The notes beneath the pieces were generated by a model. The model was given only the letters and a program-made list of their open reading frames with translations. It searched no databases and was not told the origin of the DNA. Below are positions 1 through 7,775 of a stretch of 26,233 nt of DNA, piece after piece. The stretch's first letter is position 1; every line of letters starts with the position of its first letter. Source of the stretch: an uncultured Blautia sp. GTDB lineage: Bacteria > Bacillota > Clostridia > Lachnospirales > Lachnospiraceae. The stretch is from contig UQJE01000031.1 in the NCBI GenBank assembly GCA_900541345.1, positions 1 to 26,233 of the forward strand, in the 5' to 3' direction. The position numbers were made by a program, and so were the translations under genes.

Positions 1-190
1 ATTATATCTTTCATGAAAGTTAAATTCAACATTGGTAGCGCAAATAAAGACCATTATGCATTCTGATAAAATTTAAGGGAGTTTGGTTTTTTACAGTTGT
101 TCTTTTCACAGTTTGCGAGTATTGAATTATGAAAAGTGCACAAAAATAAACTGTCAAATATGACTAAAATGACGAAAAAAACAAACAGTG
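1..190. other. gene-free AT-rich upstream region
   Basis: No convincing gene is visible here. The only open frame (minus strand, 54-248) is a low-complexity hydrophobic stretch with no ribosome binding site, and it runs through the promoter of the next gene, so I treat it as chance. The region is the distal 5' flank of the glycosidase gene. Confidence 0.6.
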
Positions 191-219
191 TTGACAATGT
201 AAGGGATAGGGCATATACT
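191..219 (+). promoter_or_regulatory. sigma-A promoter of the GH63 glycosidase gene
   Basis: A perfect -35 box TTGACA (191-196) and a -10 box TATACT (214-219) are separated by exactly 17 bp. Transcription would start near 226, leaving a leader of about 95 nt before the chosen ATG at 322. A palindrome lies right at the start site (next entry). Confidence 0.8.
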
Positions 220-227
220 AACCTTAG

Positions 228-250
228 ATTTGTTAATCTAATTGACAAAT
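228..250. promoter_or_regulatory. palindromic operator-like site
   Basis: A 23-bp imperfect palindrome has outer arms ATTTGT (228-233) and ACAAAT (245-250) and inner AAT/ATT matches, centred on 239. An overlapping perfect 7-bp repeat, TTAGATT (224-230) with AATCTAA (235-241), is also present. The site sits immediately downstream of the -10 box, a classic position for a repressor. The ROK-family regulator encoded after the glycosidase is the obvious candidate binder; this is inference. Confidence 0.5.
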
Positions 251-321
251 AAAACTAATGAACTAATAATCGGTTATTTAGCGCGTAACAGAAAATATCA
301 ATGGATAATGAGGAGACGGGT

Positions 322-2628
322 ATGAGAAAAAAAATACATAAGAGAATCAGCTTAGTTATGGCTGCCTGTATGACAGCAGGAATGATGGGAAGCGTAAATG
401 TTCAGGCAGAATCTCTTTACAAGCAGGAAGACTTTGCAAATGTTCTGGATGCAACGGCAAGATTAGACGAAACATTGTATTCACATTATGCAACAGACAA
501 ATATAATGTATTTTCAGATATGGGAGCATGGCACGGATATTATTTGCATGGTCTTGATGATCTTGATACATTTGGTGGCTTTGCAGGACCTCAGATCATC
601 GGACAGGATACAGGTATGAATTTATCAGACTGCATCAGCCGATTGAAATTAACAAAAGCGAACGGAGAGGAAATCAACCTGGCAGATGCAAGGTGGCCAT
701 ATGTTGCATACTATCCTGGAAAATTAATGCAGTATTATGAAGAACGTGATGAGTACAAAGTAACATTAGAGCTTATCTTTGCAAGCAATAGAACAAACTA
801 TGTTCGTACAACAATTGAAAATTATTCAGATGAGCCACTTGTTCTTGATGTTGCGTGGGAAGGTAAATTATTTTCAGAGAACAAAGCATGGGGAGAATCT
901 TATCCTACAAATGCCACATTTGAAGATTCTGAAAACGGAGTGCAGGTAGGATTTAAAGAATATTCTGATGCATGGACAACAACAGAAGATACAAAGTATA
1001 CAATTCGTCATAACGAAGAGGTATCTACTGAGCTTTCAGAAGACAAGATGAGTTATGTGTCTAAAACAACAAAACCGATTACAATCGAAAAAGGAACACC
1101 ATATGTAACATACACTGCAGAAAGTTATACATTTACAGCAGATGAAGCTGCAAACGAAGCAGAAGTAGTAAAAACACTTTTTGCAGATCCAGAGAAACCT
1201 TTTGAGGACAATCGCACAAGATGGCAGGGATATTTGGATAAAACATTTGAGCAAGAAGATGGTGTTGCAAAACCATATAAAAATGCTGCGGTAAAAGCTA
1301 TGGAAACTCTTGTCACAAACTGGAGAAGTCCAGCAGGAAAATTCAAACACAGTGGTTTAATTCCATCCATGTCATACTCTGGATTTATTGGTGTATGGGG
1401 CTGGGATACATGGAAAAATGCAGCTGGTATTGCGGGATTTGATCCTCAGCTTGCTGCAGATGGAATCAGATGTATGTTTGATTACCAGATTCAGGACAAT
1501 GATCCTGAACGTCCACAGGATGCAGGAACTATTATTGACTGTTTCAGCTACGGCGAAAATTCAGGAAATTACCGTAATTCTAAACCACCTCTTGCTGCAT
1601 GGGGCGTTTGGAAAACTTATCAGGAAGGCGGAGACAAAGCATTCCTTGAAGAGATGTATCCTAAGTTGACGGCATATCACGATTGGTGGTATACTAACCG
1701 TGATACAGACCACAATGGTGTTGCAGAATACGGCGGCATGGTTCATAAGGCGCATTATCAGAAAGATGAAGATGGAAATATCCTGAAGGATGAAAACGAT
1801 AAACCGTTATTAAATGTGGAAAACATTATTGAAGCTGCTGCATGGGAAAGCGGTATGGATAACGCAACTCGTTTTGACCAGGAAGGAAACGGACCGGACG
1901 ATATCGGCGTACTTGTATATGAAAATAAAAATGCAGAGGGAGAAGTAGTTGGATATTCTCTTAATCAGGAATCAGTAGACTTGAATGCAATGCTTTATGC
2001 AGAAAAAGGCTTCCTGAAATCTATAGCAGAGGAACTTGGAAAAACAGAAGATGCTGCAAAATATGAAGCAGAAGCAGAAAAGCTCGCAGAATATATTAAT
2101 ACAAATATGTGGGATGAGGAAACTGGATTCTATTACGATTTACAGATTAATGAAGACGGTTCTGAAAAGAAAATCCTGACTAACAGAGGAAAAGGAACAG
2201 AAGGCTGGATGCCGCTTTGGGCTAAATTAGCACCGGCAGACAGAGCAGAGAAGGTAAAGGATAACATGATGGATGAAGGCAAATTCAACCTGAGAGTTCC
2301 GATGCCGACAGCATCTTTTGACAATGATAAGTTTAATCCGTCCCGTTATTGGAGAGGACCTGTATGGCTGGATCAGGCGTTATACGGAGTTGAGTCACTT
2401 CAGAACTACGGATATGAGGAAGAAGCAACAGAGCTTGCATATAAACTTTTCGATGGAGCAGAAGGTGTGCTGACAGATGGTCCGATTCATGAAAACTATA
2501 ATCCGGTTACAGGAGAGGGACTTCATACTAAGAACTTCTCATGGTCTGCTGCAGCTTATTATATGTTATACGAAGACGCATTAGCAGAAACAAATCCATC
2601 TACTCAGACAGGACTGGAAATGAAATAA
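322..2628 (+). CDS. secreted GH63-family (YgjK-like) alpha-glycosidase
   Basis: This 768-residue protein is a glycoside hydrolase resembling E. coli YgjK of family GH63, inverting enzymes that cleave alpha-glucosidic bonds in oligosaccharides. An N-terminal signal peptide (KKIHKR, hydrophobic core, VNVQA) points to export. A beta-rich N-terminal domain containing DMGAWHGYY is followed by an (alpha/alpha)6 barrel with WGWDTWKNAAG, RPQDAG and YHDWWYTNRD. By analogy with YgjK the catalytic acid is Asp513 in AAWESGMDNA and the base Glu724 in GPIHENYNP; both are present. An in-frame ATG at 301 exists, but 322 is preferred because GAGGAG (310-315) is well spaced from it and it starts the signal peptide directly. 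No sortase motif or carbohydrate-binding module is evident. A promoter with an operator-like palindrome precedes it, and a terminator separates it from a ROK regulator. The exact sugar substrate cannot be read from sequence. Confidence 0.9.
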   Translation: MRKKIHKRISLVMAACMTAGMMGSVNVQAESLYKQEDFANVLDATARLDETLYSHYATDKYNVFSDMGAWHGYYLHGLDDLDTFGGFAGPQIIGQDTGMNLSDCISRLKLTKANGEEINLADARWPYVAYYPGKLMQYYEERDEYKVTLELIFASNRTNYVRTTIENYSDEPLVLDVAWEGKLFSENKAWGESYPTNATFEDSENGVQVGFKEYSDAWTTTEDTKYTIRHNEEVSTELSEDKMSYVSKTTKPITIEKGTPYVTYTAESYTFTADEAANEAEVVKTLFADPEKPFEDNRTRWQGYLDKTFEQEDGVAKPYKNAAVKAMETLVTNWRSPAGKFKHSGLIPSMSYSGFIGVWGWDTWKNAAGIAGFDPQLAADGIRCMFDYQIQDNDPERPQDAGTIIDCFSYGENSGNYRNSKPPLAAWGVWKTYQEGGDKAFLEEMYPKLTAYHDWWYTNRDTDHNGVAEYGGMVHKAHYQKDEDGNILKDENDKPLLNVENIIEAAAWESGMDNATRFDQEGNGPDDIGVLVYENKNAEGEVVGYSLNQESVDLNAMLYAEKGFLKSIAEELGKTEDAAKYEAEAEKLAEYINTNMWDEETGFYYDLQINEDGSEKKILTNRGKGTEGWMPLWAKLAPADRAEKVKDNMMDEGKFNLRVPMPTASFDNDKFNPSRYWRGPVWLDQALYGVESLQNYGYEEEATELAYKLFDGAEGVLTDGPIHENYNPVTGEGLHTKNFSWSAAAYYMLYEDALAETNPSTQTGLEMK

Positions 2629-2640
2629 AGAGATAATGAA

Positions 2641-2675
2641 AGGGTGCTGTACAGGATGTACAGCGCCCTTTTTTT
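2641..2675 (+). terminator. intrinsic terminator after the GH63 gene
   Basis: A 12-bp stem (AGGGTGCTGTAC with GTACAGCGCCCT, one G-U pair) and a 5-nt loop are followed by a run of T. It lies 12 nt after the glycosidase stop and ends only about 15 nt before the ROK gene start, so the ROK gene depends on read-through or on a promoter inside the glycosidase gene. Confidence 0.9.
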
Positions 2676-2690
2676 AGTAGGGGGAATTGA

Positions 2691-3920
2691 ATGACTACAG
2701 AAAAAAGTATTAATCAGGAAAAACAGCAAAAAATTAACCGTACGCTTGTATTAAGGCTTGTACGTCAGGAAAAGCTTGCGTCGAGGGCGGAAATTGCGAA
2801 ACTTTCCGGACTGCAGAGAGCAACGATCACAAATATAGTAAAAGAGTTAATAGAGTTGGGGATTGTGGTAGAAGACGGGCTTTTAAGCGGAGATAAAGGG
2901 CGCAGATCCATTGGAATCCGGATTAACGGAGAAAAATTCTGTGTGGCAGGAGTTATGGTCACGAGAGAATATTTTGGGGTAAGCCTTATTGGGCTTTCCG
3001 GGGAGATACGAGATACAAGATACTTTAAAATGGAAGAAACAGACTCGGTATCGGAAAGTATCAGACGGATTACAACAGAGATACACGGTATGATAGAAGC
3101 ACACAAGCAGGAGTTTCAGACGTTAGCTGTTGGAGTGGCCGTACCGGGACCATATAAAATGGACGGGGACGAGGTTGTGTTTGTCACGAACCTGGTCGGA
3201 TGGGATGGAAGTCCGATCAGTTCACTTTTGCAGGCAGATTTTAATATTCCGGTTTATATTGAAAATGATGCCAATGCGGGGGCTTTTGCGCAGTTGTGGA
3301 ATTATGAAAAAAGTCTTTCCAGAAAAGATATGGCATATATCGTAGCCGGACAGGGAATTGGCTGCGGAATTATTTCGAACGGTATGCTTTTAAAAGGCGC
3401 TTTGGGAATTGCAGGGGAAATTGGTCATACTACGATTGATTATTGTGGACCGCGGTGTGAATGTGGGAATTACGGGTGTCTGGAAATGTATTGTTCCCTG
3501 CTTGTTTTTAAGAAAAATATACGTACTCGTCTGGCGAAGGGGGAAGAATCCTGTGTTCGGGAAGAATACGAAAAGAAAGGATTCCTGACACAGAGCATGC
3601 TAAAGAATGCAATGGAAAAAGGAGACAGTCTTGTCCGGGAAGAGTTTGATAAAATGTGTGAATATCTGGCTGTCGGGATTATAAATGTTATCAATCAGCT
3701 GAATCCGGAGATTGTAATTATAGGAGACAGTCTTGCAGAAATTGGCGGTGAATATATGCTTACAAAAATCAAAAGAAAAATACAGGAGCGTGTCCGACCG
3801 ATTATCTGGGATAATTTGCAGATAGAGTTAAATGAAATACCGGAAAATCCGATCCTTGTGGGAGCGGCAGCCATTGCAGCCCAGCGCGTATTCGAAAATC
3901 CGGCGGAATTTATAAAATAA
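2691..3920 (+). CDS. ROK-family transcriptional regulator (NagC/XylR type)
   Basis: This 409-residue protein has the usual length of ROK repressors. Residues about 15-65 form a winged helix-turn-helix (SRAEIAKLSGLQRATITNIV then a GRRSIG wing). The rest is the ROK sugar-kinase-like fold, with GVAVPGP, the catalytic-type Asp in ENDANAGA, and an intact zinc site: His246, Cys256, Cys258 and Cys263 in the GH...CxCGxxGCxE signature. Retention of the kinase-like motifs suggests that it senses a sugar or sugar phosphate. A GGGGGAA ribosome site precedes ATG 2691. It follows the GH63 gene in the same direction across a terminator; control of the glycosidase promoter through the palindrome at 228-250 is plausible but inferred. 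The sugar ligand is unknown. Confidence 0.9.
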   Translation: MTTEKSINQEKQQKINRTLVLRLVRQEKLASRAEIAKLSGLQRATITNIVKELIELGIVVEDGLLSGDKGRRSIGIRINGEKFCVAGVMVTREYFGVSLIGLSGEIRDTRYFKMEETDSVSESIRRITTEIHGMIEAHKQEFQTLAVGVAVPGPYKMDGDEVVFVTNLVGWDGSPISSLLQADFNIPVYIENDANAGAFAQLWNYEKSLSRKDMAYIVAGQGIGCGIISNGMLLKGALGIAGEIGHTTIDYCGPRCECGNYGCLEMYCSLLVFKKNIRTRLAKGEESCVREEYEKKGFLTQSMLKNAMEKGDSLVREEFDKMCEYLAVGIINVINQLNPEIVIIGDSLAEIGGEYMLTKIKRKIQERVRPIIWDNLQIELNEIPENPILVGAAAIAAQRVFENPAEFIK

Positions 3921-3967
3921 GAGTGATATTTCTGTTTATACTGGACTTTTTCCGGCATAATTTTCAG

Positions 3968-3996
3968 TTGAAGTTTACAAATACATATAGTATCAT
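3968..3996 (+). promoter_or_regulatory. probable promoter of the nucleotidyltransferase gene
   Basis: TTGAAG (3968-3973) and TATCAT (3991-3996) are 17 bp apart within the 150-nt gap after the ROK gene. The match is moderate. A GGAATTCC palindrome lies further down the leader (about 4023-4030). Confidence 0.45.
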
Positions 3997-4074
3997 AAGA
4001 ACTAATGGAAATAAAAAGGGGAGGAATTCCTACATATCGAACGTGAAAATTCCATAAAAAACAGAAAGGAAGAA

Positions 4075-4998
4075 ATGAAAATGAAAAAAACAGCACTTGT
4101 TATTATGGCTGCGGGAATGGGAACCCGGTTTGGAAAGGGGATTAAGCAGCTTGCACCTGTAGGTCCAAAGGGAGAAATCATCATGGATTACTCTATTCGT
4201 GATGCTCTGGAAGCGGGTTTTAACAAAGTTGTTTTCATTATCCGTAAGGATATTGAGGACGAGTTTCGTAAAGTGATTGGCGAGAGAATCGAGAAAATCA
4301 CAGAAGTGGCGTATGCATTCCAGGATATGGAAGATATTCCGGAGGGCTTTTCTGTTCCGAACGGACGTACAAAACCGTGGGGAACCGGTCATGCAGTTCT
4401 GGCAGCCAAAAAAGTTTTGGACGAGCCGTTTGCAGTAATTAATGCAGATGATTATTATGGAAAAGAAGCATACGTAAAAGTACATGATTATCTTGTGGGC
4501 GACCAGCCGGAAGATGGAAAACTTCATATTTGTATGGCTGGTTTCCGTCTTGGAAACACATTGAGCGATAATGGAAGCGTGACAAGAGGAATCTGCCATA
4601 TTGAAAATGGACAGCTTACCGGAGTGGCAGAAACACATAATATATATAAGACAGAAACAGGTGCGGAAGAGAGAAAGGAAGACGGAAATTCTCAGGTTCT
4701 TGATATAAAAAGTCTCGTATCTATGAATATGTGGGGACTGACACCTGCATTTATGGAAACTCTGGAGACTGGTTTTGTGGAATTTCTGACAGGAATTGAG
4801 CCGGGAGATATTAAAAAAGAATACCTTTTGCCAGAGCTTGTTGACCGTCTGATCCATTCCGGAAAGGCACAGGTAGATGTGTTGGAAACAAAAGACGAAT
4901 GGTTTGGTGTGACTTACCAGGAGGATAAGGAGACAGTGATGGCGGCGTTCCGCGCACTGACAGAAGCCGGCGTATATCCGGATGGTTTATATGATTAA
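4075..4998 (+). CDS. sugar-phosphate nucleotidyltransferase (NTP-transferase family)
   Basis: This is a 307-residue single-domain nucleotidyltransferase of the Rossmann-like NTP_transferase family, which joins a sugar 1-phosphate to an NTP to give an NDP-sugar and pyrophosphate. The N-terminus has the nucleotide-binding loop AAGMGTRFG, followed by a variant KQLAPVGPKGE in place of the usual KPMLPI segment. The metal-binding acidic motif NADDYYG is at residues 123-129, and KPWGTGHAVLAA is typical of the substrate pocket. No hexapeptide-repeat acetyltransferase domain is present, so it is not a full-length GlmU. AAAGGA (4065-4070) could serve either ATG 4075 or the in-frame ATG 4081; the N-terminal two residues are therefore uncertain. 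glmM follows about 180 nt downstream, suggesting a link to amino-sugar or cell-envelope precursors, but the sugar specificity is not readable. Confidence 0.85.
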   Translation: MKMKKTALVIMAAGMGTRFGKGIKQLAPVGPKGEIIMDYSIRDALEAGFNKVVFIIRKDIEDEFRKVIGERIEKITEVAYAFQDMEDIPEGFSVPNGRTKPWGTGHAVLAAKKVLDEPFAVINADDYYGKEAYVKVHDYLVGDQPEDGKLHICMAGFRLGNTLSDNGSVTRGICHIENGQLTGVAETHNIYKTETGAEERKEDGNSQVLDIKSLVSMNMWGLTPAFMETLETGFVEFLTGIEPGDIKKEYLLPELVDRLIHSGKAQVDVLETKDEWFGVTYQEDKETVMAAFRALTEAGVYPDGLYD

Positions 4999-5021
4999 AG
5001 AAGATAGGTAGGCGCTAAAAT

Positions 5022-5072
5022 ATGCCCGACGAATTGTTTCGCACTTTGTGCTCCCATAATTCTGCCGGGCAT
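5022..5072. repeat. extended inverted repeat between the nucleotidyltransferase gene and glmM
   Basis: Nested complementary arms make one long hairpin: ATGCCCG (5022-5028) with CGGGCAT (5066-5072), GAATT (5031-5035) with AATTC (5058-5062), and GCAC with GTGC around TTT (5041-5051). There is no T-run directly after it on the plus strand, so it is not a canonical terminator. It may be a transcript-end structure or a dispersed repeat unit. Confidence 0.55.
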
Positions 5073-5103
5073 GAGAAAATATTGTGCAAAAAAAAAGAAT
5101 GAT

Positions 5104-5132
5104 GTGACAAATTCTCTCAAGTATGGTAATAT
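5104..5132 (+). promoter_or_regulatory. extended -10 promoter of glmM
   Basis: GTGACA (5104-5109), a 17-bp spacer, a TGG extension and TAATAT (5127-5132). It lies about 47 bp before the glmM start. Confidence 0.65.
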
Positions 5133-5178
5133 GGCTTTGGAATAAAAATCGAATTTTTCAAGCGAGGGAGAAATTATT

Positions 5179-6525
5179 ATGGGAAAATATTTTGGGACAG
5201 ACGGATTCCGTGGAGAAGCAAATGTGCAGCTTACAGTTGACCATGCTTTTAAAGTAGGCCGTTATGTAGGCTGGTATTATGGAAGAGATCATAAGGCAAA
5301 AATTGTTATTGGTAAAGATACACGAAGAAGCAGCTATATGTTTGAATATGCGCTTGTAGCAGGTCTTACTGCTTCAGGAGCAGACGTATATCTTCTTCAT
5401 GTAACGACAACACCAAGTGTTTCCTATGCAGTACGTACAGAAGATTTTGACTGCGGAATTATGATTTCGGCAAGCCACAATCCGTTTTATGATAATGGAA
5501 TTAAACTTCTTAACGGAAACGGACAGAAAATTGAGGCAGAAATTGAAGAAAGAATTGAAGCATATCTTGACGGAGAAATCGAGGAGCTTCCGCTTGCCAA
5601 AAAAGAAGAGATTGGAAGAACTATAGATTTTGCTTCCGGAAGAAACCGTTATATCGGTTATCTGATTTCTATTCCGAGCCGTGATTTTAAGAAGATGAGA
5701 GTTGGTCTTGACTGTTCCAACGGTTCTTCTTCAGCGATTGCCAAGAGTGTATTTGAAGCGCTTCAGGCAAAAACTTATGTAATTCATAATGAGCCGGATG
5801 GAACAAACATCAACGAGGGCTGTGGTTCTACTCATATTGAAGAGTTACAGCGCTTTGTGGTGGAGAAAGGTCTTGATATAGGCTTTGCCTATGATGGAGA
5901 TGCGGATCGCTGTATTGCAGTAGATCACAGAGGAAATGTGATTGATGGAGATAAAATTCTTTATGTCTGCGGAAAATATTTAAAAGAGCAGGGTAAATTA
6001 AAGGGCAATACTGTTGTCACAACTGTAATGTCAAATATGGGACTTTATAAAGCTTTTGAAAGGGAAGGAATTTCCTATGAGCAGACAGCAGTAGGCGACA
6101 AGTATGTGGCGGAAAACATGATGGAAAATGGATACAGCATCGGTGGAGAGCAGTCCGGTCATGTGATTTTCAGCCGTTATGCACAGACAGGTGATGGAAT
6201 TTTAACTTCTCTTATGCTTATGGAAGCGTGTGTGGAGAAAAAAGCGACACTTTGTGACCTGGCGAAAGAGATGAAAGTATATCCACAGCTCCTTAGAAAT
6301 GTCCGTGTGTCAGATAAGAAGGCTGCCAGAGAAAATCCGGAGGTTGTGAAAGCTGTGGAAGCTGCAGCCAAAGCGCTTGGAGAGGAAGGTCGTATTCTTG
6401 TAAGAGAAAGCGGAACAGAACCTCTTATCCGTGTCATGGTAGAGGCAAAAACAGACGAGCTTTGCCAGGAACATGTAGAAAATGTAATAAAAGTAATGGA
6501 AGCCCAGGGGCTTATTGCAGAATAA
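5179..6525 (+). CDS. glmM: phosphoglucosamine mutase GlmM
   Basis: This 448-residue enzyme interconverts glucosamine-6-phosphate and glucosamine-1-phosphate, the step before UDP-GlcNAc in peptidoglycan synthesis; it acts in the cytoplasm. All four alpha-D-phosphohexomutase signatures are visible: FGTDGFRG at the N-terminus, the phosphoserine loop ISASHNP with catalytic Ser99, the magnesium loop YDGDADR with Asp239, Asp241 and Asp243, the sugar-binding loop GGEQSGH, and the phosphate-binding loop RESGTEP at 409-415. Length matches the family (about 445-450). GAGGGAG (5164-5170) sets ATG 5179. A TPR lipoprotein gene starts 20 nt after the stop and is probably co-transcribed. Confidence 0.97.
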   Translation: MGKYFGTDGFRGEANVQLTVDHAFKVGRYVGWYYGRDHKAKIVIGKDTRRSSYMFEYALVAGLTASGADVYLLHVTTTPSVSYAVRTEDFDCGIMISASHNPFYDNGIKLLNGNGQKIEAEIEERIEAYLDGEIEELPLAKKEEIGRTIDFASGRNRYIGYLISIPSRDFKKMRVGLDCSNGSSSAIAKSVFEALQAKTYVIHNEPDGTNINEGCGSTHIEELQRFVVEKGLDIGFAYDGDADRCIAVDHRGNVIDGDKILYVCGKYLKEQGKLKGNTVVTTVMSNMGLYKAFEREGISYEQTAVGDKYVAENMMENGYSIGGEQSGHVIFSRYAQTGDGILTSLMLMEACVEKKATLCDLAKEMKVYPQLLRNVRVSDKKAARENPEVVKAVEAAAKALGEEGRILVRESGTEPLIRVMVEAKTDELCQEHVENVIKVMEAQGLIAE

Positions 6526-6544
6526 CAGTATTTAAAGGAAAAGT

Positions 6545-7612
6545 ATGGATACCAGAAAGAGACAAAAAAGAAAAATGGCGGCTGTACTGGCTGTATGTAC
6601 AGGAATGGTTCTGTTTGCAGGATGCGGCGGCGAAAATGGAAAAATATATGAACAGGCAGGAAAAGATCTGGAGCAGGGAAGCTACCAGTATGCTCTGGAG
6701 GGATACAATACCTGTATACAAAATGAAACAAAACTTCCGAAATCCTACAGAGGGGCAGGGCTTGCCAGCCTTCGCATGGGAAATTATGAGCAGGCAATTA
6801 CGTATTTTACAGATGCTCTTGGCTGTGAGAAGGTGGGGAAATCTCTGGAAAGGGATATACTTTCCTACAGAGCGACGGCATATTTAAAATCGGGACAGTA
6901 TGAGAAGGCGATGGCAGACTGCCAGACACTTTCAGCAGAATATTCTATGGATGCAGATACGTATTTTCTTACAGGAAAAGTTGCGCTTGCAATGGATTCT
7001 TATGCGGAGGCAGACGGGAATTTTGAGCAGGCCTACAGTGAAGACTCTACATATGAAACGGCAATCCGCATCTATCAGGCATATCTGGAAAAAGATATGG
7101 AGGCGGACGGTACACGTTACCTTGAAGCTGCCCTGACAACAGAGCCTAAGAGTGCACAGGATTACTGTGACAGAGGACGGGTTTACTATTATATGGAAGA
7201 TTATGAAAATGCGCAGAAAGAATTGACAGAGGCTGTCGGCAAAGAGAGCACAGAGGCGCTGATTCTCCTTGGCATGGTATATACAGAGCAGGGAGATGCA
7301 GAAAATGCGAGAACAATGTATCAGCAGTATATCAATGAGGCGGAAAATGGAGCGAAGGGTTATAATGGTCTTGCGCTCTGCGATATAGCGGAAGGAGATT
7401 ATGATTCTGCTCTTTCCAATATTTCCAGCGGCATTCCAAGCGCTACCACAGAGGAAATGCAGAGCTTGCTTTTTAATGAGATTGTAGTTTATGAGAAAAA
7501 GTTGGATTTTGCAACTGCACAGCAGAAGGCGCAGGAATATGTGGAAATGTTTCCGGATGATACGGCTGCGCAGAAAGAGCTTGCATTTTTAAAAACCCGC
7601 ACAGGACAGTAA
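6545..7612 (+). CDS. TPR-repeat lipoprotein
   Basis: This 355-residue protein begins with a basic stretch (TRKRQKRK), a hydrophobic segment and a lipobox FAGC with the lipidated cysteine at position 27, so it should be anchored to the outer face of the membrane. The rest is a series of tetratricopeptide repeats, for example GNYEQAITYFTDAL, GQYEKAMADC, EDYENAQKELTEAV and GDYDSALSNI. Such repeats scaffold protein-protein contacts; there is no enzymatic motif. AAAGGAAA precedes ATG 6545. It lies 20 nt after glmM in what looks like one operon and is closed by a strong hairpin. The partner is unknown; a role in envelope assembly is guessed from the lipid anchor and the glmM neighbour. Confidence 0.85.
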   Translation: MDTRKRQKRKMAAVLAVCTGMVLFAGCGGENGKIYEQAGKDLEQGSYQYALEGYNTCIQNETKLPKSYRGAGLASLRMGNYEQAITYFTDALGCEKVGKSLERDILSYRATAYLKSGQYEKAMADCQTLSAEYSMDADTYFLTGKVALAMDSYAEADGNFEQAYSEDSTYETAIRIYQAYLEKDMEADGTRYLEAALTTEPKSAQDYCDRGRVYYYMEDYENAQKELTEAVGKESTEALILLGMVYTEQGDAENARTMYQQYINEAENGAKGYNGLALCDIAEGDYDSALSNISSGIPSATTEEMQSLLFNEIVVYEKKLDFATAQQKAQEYVEMFPDDTAAQKELAFLKTRTGQ

Positions 7613-7660
7613 AGTTTCAGCTGCACAAAAAGGAATATAGTTTTTACAGGATAAGATGAC

Positions 7661-7692
7661 AGGGGCATCTGCAATTTACTGCAGATGCCCCT
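7661..7692 (+). terminator. intrinsic terminator-like hairpin after the TPR lipoprotein gene
   Basis: A perfect 13-bp stem, AGGGGCATCTGCA with its complement (7680-7692), encloses a 6-nt loop. The following tract (TTGTTATG) is only moderately T-rich. Confidence 0.75.
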
Positions 7693-7735
7693 TGTTATGA
7701 TATGGATTTTTCCCCTACACCTCGCTGCCTGAATG

Positions 7736-7744
7736 TGCTATAAT
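7736..7744 (+). promoter_or_regulatory. extended -10 element of the hflX promoter
   Basis: TGC followed directly by a perfect TATAAT (7739-7744). No good -35 box is seen at the right distance, so this is an extended -10 type promoter. The predicted start is about 25 nt before the hflX ATG. Confidence 0.6.
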
Positions 7745-7775
7745 CTCCCTACAGGACATTTTGAAGGAGAAACGA

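Noticed and set aside
54..248. Minus-strand 64-residue hydrophobic frame
   Set aside because: No ribosome site, low complexity, and it lies across a clear plus-strand promoter and operator.
4030..4857. Long minus-strand frame of 275 codons
   Set aside because: Antisense shadow of the nucleotidyltransferase gene; Cys/His/Phe-rich composition typical of a reverse frame and no ribosome site.
5022..5072. glmS-type ribozyme or riboswitch before glmM
   Set aside because: The gene is glmM, not glmS, and the sequence is a simple nested hairpin without the ribozyme core.
6177..6797. Minus-strand frame of 206 codons over the glmM end
   Set aside because: Shadow of glmM and the TPR lipoprotein gene, both of which have clear motifs.
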